The notes below the pieces were generated by a model that was not told where the DNA came from, made no database searches, and saw only the letters and a program-made list of their open reading frames with translations. The translations under genes and the position numbers were made by a program. Shown here piece by piece: positions 14,336 through 20,425 of a stretch of 20,425 bases of DNA (the stretch's first letter is position 1; the number at the start of each line of letters is the position of its first letter). Location: positions 1 to 20,425 of the forward strand of contig CAZFSN010000031.1 in assembly GCA_964521815.1 (NCBI GenBank), written 5' to 3'. This DNA comes from JAAEQD01 sp964521815 (GTDB lineage: Bacteria; Zixibacteria; MSB-5A5; UBA10806; 4484-95).

Positions 14336-16122
14336 AGAAATTGATAATATTGTTCTTGTTGATTTCCGTAAGTGTATCGTTTTCTCAGAAGCTGACCGGC
14401 TCTCCGCGGGAGGCTCTGTATCAGGCGTTGGATATCTACAGCCTTGGGCGTTACGATGAAGCCTATGAAAGATTCAAGTATCTTTCCGAAGTCTACTCGC
14501 TGGAAGAACATCACACGATTTTCAAGTTTATGGCAATAAAATCTCTCTATAAAGCGGGACATCTCGATCAGGCTAAAGACGGGTTCGAAAGTTTTATCAA
14601 GGATTATCCCGGCTCCACTTATTTAGGCGCCGCTAATATGTATTTAGGTCATATCGCTTATATCGAGGGCAAATTATTGGAAAGCGCGACTTATTATATA
14701 AAAGCCATAGATCTTTCGGGTAAATCAGAGGCGGGCGATATTTCGGCCGCCAACCTGGAACAGATGCTGCCGGAGGAGTTATCAATTGATGATTTGATTT
14801 ACCTGGTAGACAATTACCCCGGTTCGAGTTTTGCCGGCGAAATATTATATAATCTGGGCAAAAGACATTTTAACGAGCAGAGATACAAACGGGCGGCGAA
14901 AGTATTCGAAAAATACCTGGCCAATTATTCTCCGGGAAGTCACACGGCCGAGGTCAAGCAGTTGTATGCCAAAGCCAGGGATAAGGGTTTCAATAAAATC
15001 GTAATCGGCGTTTTAGCGCCTATATCAGGTTCGTACGCCGATTATGGCAAACAGATGGTTGACGGCATAAAACTGGCGTTTAAAGAAACCTCCAAAATAA
15101 ACAATAAAGAAATCGAATTGATCATAAAAGATACTCAGGGATCGCCGGTACAAGCGACTATGGCTATGAAAACTTTGGTTTTGGAGGAGCCATCGGTGGT
15201 GATTGGCCCGCTTCGCTCCGAATCGGCCGTCAGCGCCGCGATTGTCGCCAATTTCCACGGCATTCCGCTCATAACGCCTACAGCTTCCGAACGGGGGATA
15301 GCGGATTTGGGCGATGATATATTTCAGATATCGCCGCCGGCCGAGATAATCGCTACCTCGCTGGCTAAATATGCCGTGAACGATCTGGGTATCACAGAAT
15401 TCGGGATTATCGCTCCGGGGGATTTCAATGGCCGTCAGGTGGCGCGCGCTTTCCGTCAGGAGGCCTATCAGCTTGGCGGAGAGGTCATAGCCAGCGCATT
15501 TTATGAACCGGGCGAAACCGATTTTTCCAATCAGATAAAACCGTTGCGCGATCAGTTGCTTATGAAAACAGAGGAACAACTGGCGATGTATCTGATCGAT
15601 TCAACCGAATATTACGATGAAGAAAAAGAGAAATGGCTGGATCAAAAAGACTGGCGAGTTTATTTAGGCGGACTATTCATGCCGGGCTATCCCAAAGAAC
15701 TATCTCTGCTTGTGCCGCAGATCAGGTATCATATTATCAGTACGCAATATCTCGGCCTGGACGGCTGGGATTCGCGCGATCTTGCCAAAGAAATAGACCG
15801 CTATATCGATGGTTCGATTTTTGCCACGGATTACCATCCCGGTACGGAGAGCGCCGCCTGGGATGATTTCTACGCGCGCTATCGTGAAATATACCAGTCC
15901 GAACCCGGCCGGGTGGCGGCTTTGTCTTACGACGCGGCTGAATTGGTGAAAACAGCTATGGAGAGCGGCGCCGCGACCGCCGATGATATCAGCGCGTTTC
16001 TCGGTACCGTGGAAAATTATCAGGGAGTTAGCTGCACGATAAATTTCAAATCCACCGGTCATGCCAATGACGCGGTCAGTATATTCCAGATAGGCAGGGA
16101 ATCTTTAACCCGATTAAAATGA
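14332..16122 (+). CDS. TPR plus LivJ-type periplasmic binding domain fusion protein
   Basis: The 596-residue product has a signal peptide (about 1-18, cleavage near SFS-Q; no lipobox). A helical TPR region follows (about 24-215), with repeats such as YDEAYERFKYLSEVY, LDQAKDGFESFIKDYPGS and YKRAAKVFEKYLANYSPGS, resembling BamD/YbgF-type TPRs. The rest (about 222-590) is a Peripla_BP_6 domain (IVIGVLAPISGSYADYGKQM, VVIGPLRSESAVSAA, PLITPTASERG). Binding domains of this class usually feed branched-chain amino acid ABC transporters, but no such transporter genes are nearby. TPR plus this fold also occurs in LpoA, the outer-membrane activator of peptidoglycan synthase PBP1a, so a scaffold or regulator role is possible. 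The GTG start (14332) has AGAGGA upstream and overlaps the preceding stop. Its own stop overlaps larE as ATGA. Confidence 0.85.
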   Translation: MKKLIILFLLISVSVSFSQKLTGSPREALYQALDIYSLGRYDEAYERFKYLSEVYSLEEHHTIFKFMAIKSLYKAGHLDQAKDGFESFIKDYPGSTYLGAANMYLGHIAYIEGKLLESATYYIKAIDLSGKSEAGDISAANLEQMLPEELSIDDLIYLVDNYPGSSFAGEILYNLGKRHFNEQRYKRAAKVFEKYLANYSPGSHTAEVKQLYAKARDKGFNKIVIGVLAPISGSYADYGKQMVDGIKLAFKETSKINNKEIELIIKDTQGSPVQATMAMKTLVLEEPSVVIGPLRSESAVSAAIVANFHGIPLITPTASERGIADLGDDIFQISPPAEIIATSLAKYAVNDLGITEFGIIAPGDFNGRQVARAFRQEAYQLGGEVIASAFYEPGETDFSNQIKPLRDQLLMKTEEQLAMYLIDSTEYYDEEKEKWLDQKDWRVYLGGLFMPGYPKELSLLVPQIRYHIISTQYLGLDGWDSRDLAKEIDRYIDGSIFATDYHPGTESAAWDDFYARYREIYQSEPGRVAALSYDAAELVKTAMESGAATADDISAFLGTVENYQGVSCTINFKSTGHANDAVSIFQIGRESLTRLK

Positions 16123-16946
16123 TGAATGACAAAGAAACTGTAATTAAAGCTATAATAAAGCAACTCGAATCGGTCGTTATCGGGCTTTCCGGGGGAGTTG
16201 ATTCTACTTTGACCGCCAAACTGTGTATCGATATGCTCGGACCTGAAAATGTCTGGGCTGTCACCGGCGATTCGCAATCGATGATGCCCGAAGAGTTGGA
16301 GTATTGTAAGCAGATAGCCGTATGGCTTGGTTTGGTTGATGATCATTTCATTATTATCGATACCGATGAGCTTGATAATCCCAACTATGTCACCAATCCT
16401 GAGAATAGATGTTATTACTGTAAACGCGAATTATTCGAAAAGCTAACCGACTTAGCCGGCCGCGTAGGGGCTAAATATATTATCGATGGCTCTAATGCTT
16501 CTGATCTGAAAGATTATAGACCCGGTACGCTGGCTTGCCGCGAATTGAATGTCCGCGCGCCGCTGGCCGAGGCCGGTTTTATCAAAGATGATATTAGAGC
16601 TCTGGCTCAAAAACTGGGCTTGCCCAATTGGGATAAGCCGGCTATGCCCTGCCTGGCTTCGCGAATCCCGTATCATTCGGAAATCACTCCGGAAAAACTC
16701 GATCAGATAGCCGCCGCTGAAAGGTATTTGAAAAGTCTTGGATTCAAACAATTCAGAGTCCGCCATCATGATAAAATCGCCCGGCTTGAGGTCGATGATA
16801 TAAACCTTCTCCTAAAAAACGGCTTACGCGAACAAATAGATCAGAAGCTAAAGGAGATTGGATTTAGCTATGTAGCGGTCGATTTGGGGGGATTCAAATC
16901 AGGAAGTTTAAATGTTGATATAAAAGGAAGGAAAGCCAATGGCTGA
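16119..16946 (+). CDS. larE: LarE-type ATP-dependent sulfur transferase (PP-loop family)
   Basis: The 275-residue product has the PP-loop SGGVDST (24-30) that adenylates the substrate, NRCYYCK with Cys98 and Cys101, and AMPCLASRIPY with Cys178. LarE puts sulfur into the pyridinium precursor of the nickel-pincer cofactor of lactate racemase-type enzymes. In the Lactiplantibacillus enzyme the single Cys at the Cys178 place is sacrificed. Proteins with a three-Cys set, as here, are reported to carry an iron-sulfur cluster and to work repeatedly. LarA, LarB and LarC are not in the window, so the partner pathway is not shown. The start overlaps the binding-fusion stop (ATGA), and an ATG three bases on is possible. 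The 3' end overlaps the next gene by eight bases. Confidence 0.88.
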   Translation: MMNDKETVIKAIIKQLESVVIGLSGGVDSTLTAKLCIDMLGPENVWAVTGDSQSMMPEELEYCKQIAVWLGLVDDHFIIIDTDELDNPNYVTNPENRCYYCKRELFEKLTDLAGRVGAKYIIDGSNASDLKDYRPGTLACRELNVRAPLAEAGFIKDDIRALAQKLGLPNWDKPAMPCLASRIPYHSEITPEKLDQIAAAERYLKSLGFKQFRVRHHDKIARLEVDDINLLLKNGLREQIDQKLKEIGFSYVAVDLGGFKSGSLNVDIKGRKANG

Positions 16947-17298
16947 TTTAAAAAACAAGATAGCCATAACCGGCACGGTCGGTAAAGAAGAACGCGAAAT
17001 AGCCTTTAATCAAGGCACAGAAATGCCGGTTGAACAATTCCCGCCGGAAGTCGCCTTAACGGTCACTGTAGATGGCAAACACCGTCGGATCACTTTCAAT
17101 GAAGATGTCGCCCTGACCGTAGCGGTCGGCGATCAGCGCCGCGCGATAACGTTTAAGGAATTGACCCTGTCGAATAATTTCGCGATGGAGGCGCTGGTAA
17201 AACTTCTGGTGGATAAGAAGATTATCGATGTTCAGGATTTACAGGCGACCATGGACTCGGTTCGCAAGGAGCGTTATCAGATGCCGGGTAATAAATAA
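16939..17298 (+). CDS. Small protein with three beta-hairpin-like repeats and a helical tail, unknown function
   Basis: I do not recognise this 119-residue protein. It has no signal peptide or membrane helix. Three related segments are visible: TVGKEEREIAFNQ (13-25), TVDGKHRRITFNED (43-56) and AVGDQRRAITFKE (62-74). They share a V-x-(G/D)-x-x-R-x-I-x-F core, suggesting a small repeated beta structure. Residues about 78-112 look helical (AMEALVKLLVDKKIIDVQDL). The start is supported by a run of AAGGAAGGAAAG just upstream, inside the end of larE, which it overlaps by eight bases. It is followed after 14 bases by the membrane protein gene. It is co-expressed with larE, so an accessory role is conceivable but not shown. 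Confidence 0.75.
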   Translation: MADLKNKIAITGTVGKEEREIAFNQGTEMPVEQFPPEVALTVTVDGKHRRITFNEDVALTVAVGDQRRAITFKELTLSNNFAMEALVKLLVDKKIIDVQDLQATMDSVRKERYQMPGNK

Positions 17299-17312
17299 GC
17301 CGTTCGATTATC

Positions 17313-17729
17313 ATGGAAACCCTGACCTGGATAGCCCATCCCGCGCGTGCCCGAAAAAGAGCCGCGGCGTTGACATTAATTTTCATGTTGATTATTTTTG
17401 TCGTAGTCTATTTGATATCGCTGTCGCCCTGGATGGTGGTTTTGGCCGCTGCCATTTTCGTGGGTTCTTTATCGACTTTTTTCTTTCCGACCAGGTATGA
17501 GCTCAGCCGGGAAAAAATAAAGGTGAAATATTTATTCACCACGATTGTAAAAGATATGAGTATGTACAGGTCATTTTATCCGGATAAAAACGGGTTGCTG
17601 TTATCGCCGTTTGTCAGGCCATCGCGGTTGGAGAATTTTCGGGGTCTGTATATTAAATATCATCGTAATAAAGATGAGGTCGACGCGTTCGTGAAGCGGA
17701 TATTCGAGGAGCGGGCCGATGGGAATTAA
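17313..17729 (+). CDS. Small membrane protein with two helices and a PH-like cytoplasmic tail, unknown function
   Basis: The 138-residue product begins with a basic N-terminus (PARARKRAA). A hairpin of two membrane helices follows (about 18-37 and 40-58). The rest (about 60-135) is a soluble segment with the strand pattern TRYELSREKIKVKYLFTTIVKDM, typical of bacterial PH-like (bPH) domains. No catalytic motif is seen. Its 3' end overlaps the next gene by 11 bases, so the two products probably act together or are at least translated in step. The PH-like call is by eye. Confidence 0.7.
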   Translation: METLTWIAHPARARKRAAALTLIFMLIIFVVVYLISLSPWMVVLAAAIFVGSLSTFFFPTRYELSREKIKVKYLFTTIVKDMSMYRSFYPDKNGLLLSPFVRPSRLENFRGLYIKYHRNKDEVDAFVKRIFEERADGN

Positions 17730-18377
17730 AGACATGTTCCGTACCCCGGATCCCAAGGAACCGGATGATAAGAAGCTGACACCCGAAGAGCAGGAGTTAA
17801 TCGATCGATTCGCTCAATGGGTAGTGCGGCGAAGTTTGACCGTTCCCGCTATCATGGCGATTGAATCGACCAAACCGCTCAACTGGATCGGTTCGCAGAT
17901 GATGCTGGTCGGAGAACCCGCTGTCTGGGCTATCGAACCCTTTCTCAAAGCCGCGTTCAGTTTTAGTCATAAAGATTATTTGAATATGCAGAAGCTCATG
18001 GAAAAACGCCACAGCATGGAAAGCATACTTCTGGCTATCGAGAAATANNNNNNNNNNNNNNNNNNNNNNNNNNNNNNNNNNNNNNNNNNNNNNNNNNNNN
18101 NNNNNNNNNNNNNNNNNNNNNNNNNNNNNNNNNNNNNNNNNNNNNNNAGCTCATGGAAAAACGCCACAGCATGGAAAGCATACTTCTGGCTATCGAGAAA
18201 TATGACGCCGAATATAAAATCAAGGAAGATGAAATCAGAAAAGAAAACAGAGTCAGAAAAAAGGAATTAAGAGTCAAACGCAAAAGCAAACGTCAAAAAT
18301 TTTTCCGCAAAATATTCGGTAATGAAAAACCGGAGGATTTAAGCCGGTCAATCGATAAGCAGGATAAACATTCCTGA
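17719..18377 (+). CDS. Conserved-looking hypothetical protein with basic coiled tail; frame broken only by a false assembly gap
   Basis: Read literally, the gene is interrupted by 100 N at 18048-18147. Removing the N run plus one copy of the 55-base duplication around it restores one open frame of 167 codons from ATG 17719 to TGA 18377. The literal sequence carries 155 surplus bases, not a multiple of three, so a program would truncate it. The N-terminal part has an acidic start and a motif block VVRRSLTVPAIMAIESTKPL then NWIGSQMML with mildly hydrophobic helices (about 34-80). The C-terminal part (about 98-145) is a highly charged helix rich in Lys, Arg and Glu, probably a coiled coil. I do not recognise the family. 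It is the last gene of the operon. Confidence 0.75.
17993..18047. repeat. 55-base direct repeat, left copy at contig end
   Basis: Identical over all 55 bases to 18148-18202 and directly abutting the N run. This is the pattern left when two contigs that overlap by the assembler k-mer length are scaffolded instead of merged. Confidence 0.97.
18048..18147. other. Scaffold gap of 100 N, probably spurious
   Basis: Exactly 100 N between two identical 55-base ends. Because collapsing it restores a gene, there is probably no missing sequence here. Confidence 0.93.
18148..18202. repeat. 55-base direct repeat, right copy at contig start
   Basis: Exact copy of 17993-18047. The reading frame from 17719 resumes at 18203 if this copy is dropped. 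Confidence 0.97.
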
Positions 18378-18477
18378 GACAGCCTCCATGCCGCGCCGCC
18401 AAGGATTTTCAAGATAACTTATAAAACGATTTTAAAATATGTTATCAACATACTCGCTTACGGTTGTTTTTTTGCTC

Positions 18478-18506
18478 TTGCTCGCAAAACTGATTTGTCC
18501 TATATA
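18478..18506 (+). promoter_or_regulatory. Weak candidate promoter for the deoxyribosyltransferase-like gene
   Basis: TTGCTC (18478-18483) and TATATA (18501-18506) lie 17 bases apart. The -35 matches consensus at only three of six positions. A start near 18514 would place the folded segment 18530-18596 in the leader. Confidence 0.3.
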
Positions 18507-18529
18507 AGCTTTGGATTATTGTCACTAAA

Positions 18530-18596
18530 CAGCCGCGTGGGTCAAGAGCCCTGTCCCGAAAAGGATGGCTTTCGCCATGCTCCGATATAGCGGCTG
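18530..18596 (+). promoter_or_regulatory. Possible three-way-junction leader RNA structure
   Basis: CAGCCGC (18530-18536) and GCGGCTG (18590-18596) form a perfect seven-pair outer stem. Inside are GGG/CCC (18539-18541 with 18549-18551) and a firm hairpin ATGGC-TTTC-GCCAT (18565-18578). There is no T run, so it is not an intrinsic terminator. It ends 29 bases before the ATG at 18626. It could be a regulatory leader or small RNA; no known riboswitch class is recognised. Confidence 0.4.
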
Positions 18597-18625
18597 CAAT
18601 GCAATAGGGAAAGGACCAACCCTCG

Positions 18626-19000
18626 ATGAAAATCTACCTGGCGGGGCCGATGTTTTTAACCGAGGATGATGAATGCAAAATCTGGCGGGACGAGGCCAAA
18701 ATCAGGCTGGCCGGGCATGAGGTGTTCGATCCGATGATCCGGGATTACCGGGGGCGCACCGATGAACATTGCGTGGAAATAGTCGAGGAAGACAAAAAAG
18801 AGATCGACACGTGCGACCTGCTTTTGGTCAATCACACCCGCCCCAGTGTCGGCACCTCGATGGAGATACTTTACGCCTGGGAACGCGATAAACGGATTAT
18901 CACCATCGTCCACAACGAGGATATCAGTCCCTGGCTTCTATATCACAGCGAAAAGATATTTCACGATTTAGACTCGGCGATTGATTTTTTGAATGGATAA
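18626..19000 (+). CDS. Nucleoside 2-deoxyribosyltransferase-like protein
   Basis: The 124-residue product has the family's first-strand motif IYLAGPMF (3-10) and acidic pair region TCDLLLVNHTRPSVGTSMEI (62-81). Within it, Glu80 sits at the nucleophile position. Members swap or hydrolyse the base of deoxynucleosides, or hydrolyse nucleotides, in the cytosol, so salvage or house-cleaning is the likely role. The length is somewhat short (usual 140-165), lacking some C-terminal sequence. ATG 18626 has AAAGGA (18610-18615) ten bases upstream. It stands alone, separated from the upstream operon by 248 bases and convergent with topA. Substrate specificity cannot be read from the sequence. Confidence 0.83.
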   Translation: MKIYLAGPMFLTEDDECKIWRDEAKIRLAGHEVFDPMIRDYRGRTDEHCVEIVEEDKKEIDTCDLLLVNHTRPSVGTSMEILYAWERDKRIITIVHNEDISPWLLYHSEKIFHDLDSAIDFLNG

Positions 19001-19135
19001 TTAAAGCCTCGTAGGCCAGAAACCGTATTTATCAGCCAAAATTTTAATTTCTTGGTCTGACACATCGCCGAAAAAGGCAACAATCACTTTGCCCAGATTT
19101 TCATCAATAATACCTCGTTCAGGAATAAATCGAGA
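19001..19135 (-). pseudogene. Short open frame, possible remnant of a protease-prodomain-like gene
   Basis: On the minus strand an open frame runs from just after a TAA at 19136-19138 to a TAA at 19001-19003, 44 sense codons. It includes LGKVIVAFFGDVSDQEIKIL then ADKYGF. This pattern (G-x-V-I-V-x-F, then V-S-x-x-E-I-x-x-L and K-Y-G) resembles prodomains of subtilisin-like proteases such as the fervidolysin N-terminal domain. No ATG is available; the only start is GTG at 19087, which would cut the motif. It looks like a decayed fragment, and chance is not excluded. Confidence 0.3.
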
Positions 19136-19181
19136 TTATTAATAGACGTACGTTACAGGTCGGTATAATCAAATTATAGTG

Positions 19182-20425
19182 TTATGATAAAACCGTCTCA
19201 AGTTCCGATTCGACAACGCGATGTTTGCAATTCGGGCAGTAGAGATGATCGCCTTTGGCCTGGGTCGATTTCTCGACCATGAATTTGTGGCCGCAAGCCG
19301 GGCAAGGGTGATTAACGGGTTTAGACCATAGCGAGAAATTGCATTCGGGATAGCGGGAACAGGAATAAAACACTCTGCCCTTTCGGGATTTTCTTTCCAG
19401 AATCTCGCCCGTGCAGCCCTTCTCCGGACATTTGACCCCGGTGGAAACGCTGGCGGTGGTCTTGCATTCGGGATATCTCGAACAAGCGACAAACCGGCCG
19501 AATCGGCCATGGCGGATCTCCATCGGCGAACCGCAATTGGGACATTTTTTATCGATCTTTTCGGCTTCCTCTTCAAGCGGCCTGGTATTTTTACAATCCG
19601 GGTAAGCGCTGCAAGCTAAAAAGCGTCCGTTTCGGCCATACTTTATGACCATAGGCGAACCGCATTTATCACAAATTTCATCGGTTTTTTCGATTGTTTG
19701 TTTCTTGATGCTTTTGGTATTAGCTTCGACACGATCGAGGTCTTCTTTGAATGGTGAATAAAATTCTTCGAGGACGTTGACCCAATTTTCCGAACCGTCC
19801 TCAATTCTGTCCAGTTCGTTCTCCATCTCGGCGGTGAAATCCGTGTTGAAAATGTCCGAAAAATTCTCCACCAGAATTTTATTGACAACTTTGCCCAGAT
19901 CGGTCGGCTGAAACCGTCTTTTTTCCAGAGTAATATATTTGCGAGCCGAAAGAGTCGTAATAATCTGGGCGTAGGTCGATGGGCGGCCGATACCTTTCTC
20001 TTCGAGTTCTTTGACAAGACTGCCCGAATTAAAACGAGGCGGCGGCTGCGTGAAATGCTGTTCGGGGGTCAGCTCGGTCAATTTTACAGCCTGACTAACT
20101 TTAAGTTCCGGCAATTTTTTCTTTTCATCTTCGCCATTGATACCGTTGGTATAGACTTTCAAATAGCCGTCAAAAACAAGTTCCTGCTCCGAAGCCCTGA
20201 ACAGGTATTTACCGCCTGAAAATTCGGCGGTAGTGGTGGAATAATTGGCATCGGCCATCTGAGATGCCAAAAAGCGTGACCAAATAAGTTGATATAAACG
20301 TAGTTGTTCGCGATTTAAGTAAGCCTTAACAGATTTGGGGTCTCGGTAAGGCGAGGTTGGCCTGATCGCCTCATGCGCGTCCTGAGCCGATTTCCGTGAT
20401 TTGTAGACTTTCTCTTTGGCCGGCA
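19182..20425 (-). CDS. topA: DNA topoisomerase I, C-terminal part (5' end beyond the window)
   Basis: The frame is open to the right edge, so the real start lies outside; an internal Met at 20270 is not the start. The visible 413 residues begin in the conserved AQDAHEAIRPTS region. They continue through LYQLIWSRFLASQMADA and EKGIGRPSTYAQI to the end of the type IA topoisomerase core. Four C-terminal zinc-ribbon units follow (about 19673 down to 19227), three with C-x(2-4)-C and C-x5-C spacing and the last with C-x2-C pairs. TopA relaxes negative supercoils through a Tyr-DNA link. That Tyr, expected upstream of the AHEAIRP segment, is outside the window. The gene converges on the deoxyribosyltransferase-like gene, and no clear terminator is seen after it. 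Confidence 0.97.
   Translation of the reverse strand, partial: PAKEKVYKSRKSAQDAHEAIRPTSPYRDPKSVKAYLNREQLRLYQLIWSRFLASQMADANYSTTTAEFSGGKYLFRASEQELVFDGYLKVYTNGINGEDEKKKLPELKVSQAVKLTELTPEQHFTQPPPRFNSGSLVKELEEKGIGRPSTYAQIITTLSARKYITLEKRRFQPTDLGKVVNKILVENFSDIFNTDFTAEMENELDRIEDGSENWVNVLEEFYSPFKEDLDRVEANTKSIKKQTIEKTDEICDKCGSPMVIKYGRNGRFLACSAYPDCKNTRPLEEEAEKIDKKCPNCGSPMEIRHGRFGRFVACSRYPECKTTASVSTGVKCPEKGCTGEILERKSRKGRVFYSCSRYPECNFSLWSKPVNHPCPACGHKFMVEKSTQAKGDHLYCPNCKHRVVESELETVLS

Noticed and set aside
15025..15579. Long minus-strand open frame of 184 codons
   Set aside because: It lies wholly inside the binding-domain region of the plus-strand fusion gene and reads as low-complexity antisense sequence with no family motif.
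18153..18377. Separate 74-codon gene after the second gap
   Set aside because: It is the C-terminal part of the gene starting at 17719, with its first codons duplicated by the false gap.
18440..18472. Intrinsic terminator: TATGTT-ATC-AACATA stem followed by a T run
   Set aside because: The stem is short and AT-rich, and the T run begins about a dozen bases after it, so the geometry is wrong.
19146..19153. ACGTACGT palindrome near the end of topA
   Set aside because: Eight bases is short enough to occur by chance, and nothing around it suggests a site.
1..20425. CRISPR arrays, tRNA or rRNA genes, insertion sequences
   Set aside because: No regularly spaced repeats, cloverleaf with acceptor sequence, ribosomal RNA segments, transposase frames or terminal inverted repeats were seen.

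Overview
The window looks like a chromosomal piece of an uncultured Gram-negative bacterium, assembled from short metagenomic reads. It contains a TonB-dependent receptor, a lipoprotein with a Ser-Pro-Thr-Gly-Pro stretch just after its lipid cysteine, periplasmic binding proteins, and the gene order rpsF-rpsR-DUF2232-rplI. Together these point to the FCB side of the tree. Candidate phylum Zixibacteria is my best guess, but that is inference from gene style only. Two runs of exactly 100 N are scaffold gaps. The second one is flanked by an exact 55-base duplication, which marks it as an assembly artefact.

Left part (1-5197): a divergent PdxJ-fold protein that has lost the expected catalytic residues. 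It is followed by a probable heme or iron uptake pair, a TonB-dependent receptor and a HmuY-like lipoprotein with two tandem HmuY-type repeats. A bidirectional terminator separates these from a convergent gene for a membrane-anchored beta-propeller protein.

Middle (5477-10367): a tightly packed three-gene operon behind a good sigma-70 promoter. It encodes a family 5 periplasmic solute-binding protein with an extra N-terminal beta domain, an NtrY-like sensor histidine kinase and an NtrC-family sigma-54 activator. No transporter permease genes are present, so solute sensing is a plausible role.

Translation block (10435-13081): pth, rpsF (interrupted by a gap), rpsR, a DUF2232 membrane protein and rplI. 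The rpsF leader has a small hairpin that could be a ribosomal-protein autoregulatory site.

Second operon (about 13106-18377): seven genes that mostly overlap by 4 to 11 bases. They encode a DUF151 bifunctional-nuclease-domain protein, a gamma-carbonic-anhydrase-like protein, a TPR plus LivJ-type binding protein fusion, a LarE-type sulfur transferase, a small repeat protein, a two-helix membrane protein and a coiled, basic-tailed protein whose gene is split by the false gap.

Right end: a nucleoside 2-deoxyribosyltransferase-like gene behind a possibly structured leader. Convergent to it is the 3' part of topA, which runs off the edge, with a short decayed-looking frame between the two. I found no tRNA, rRNA, CRISPR array or insertion sequence.
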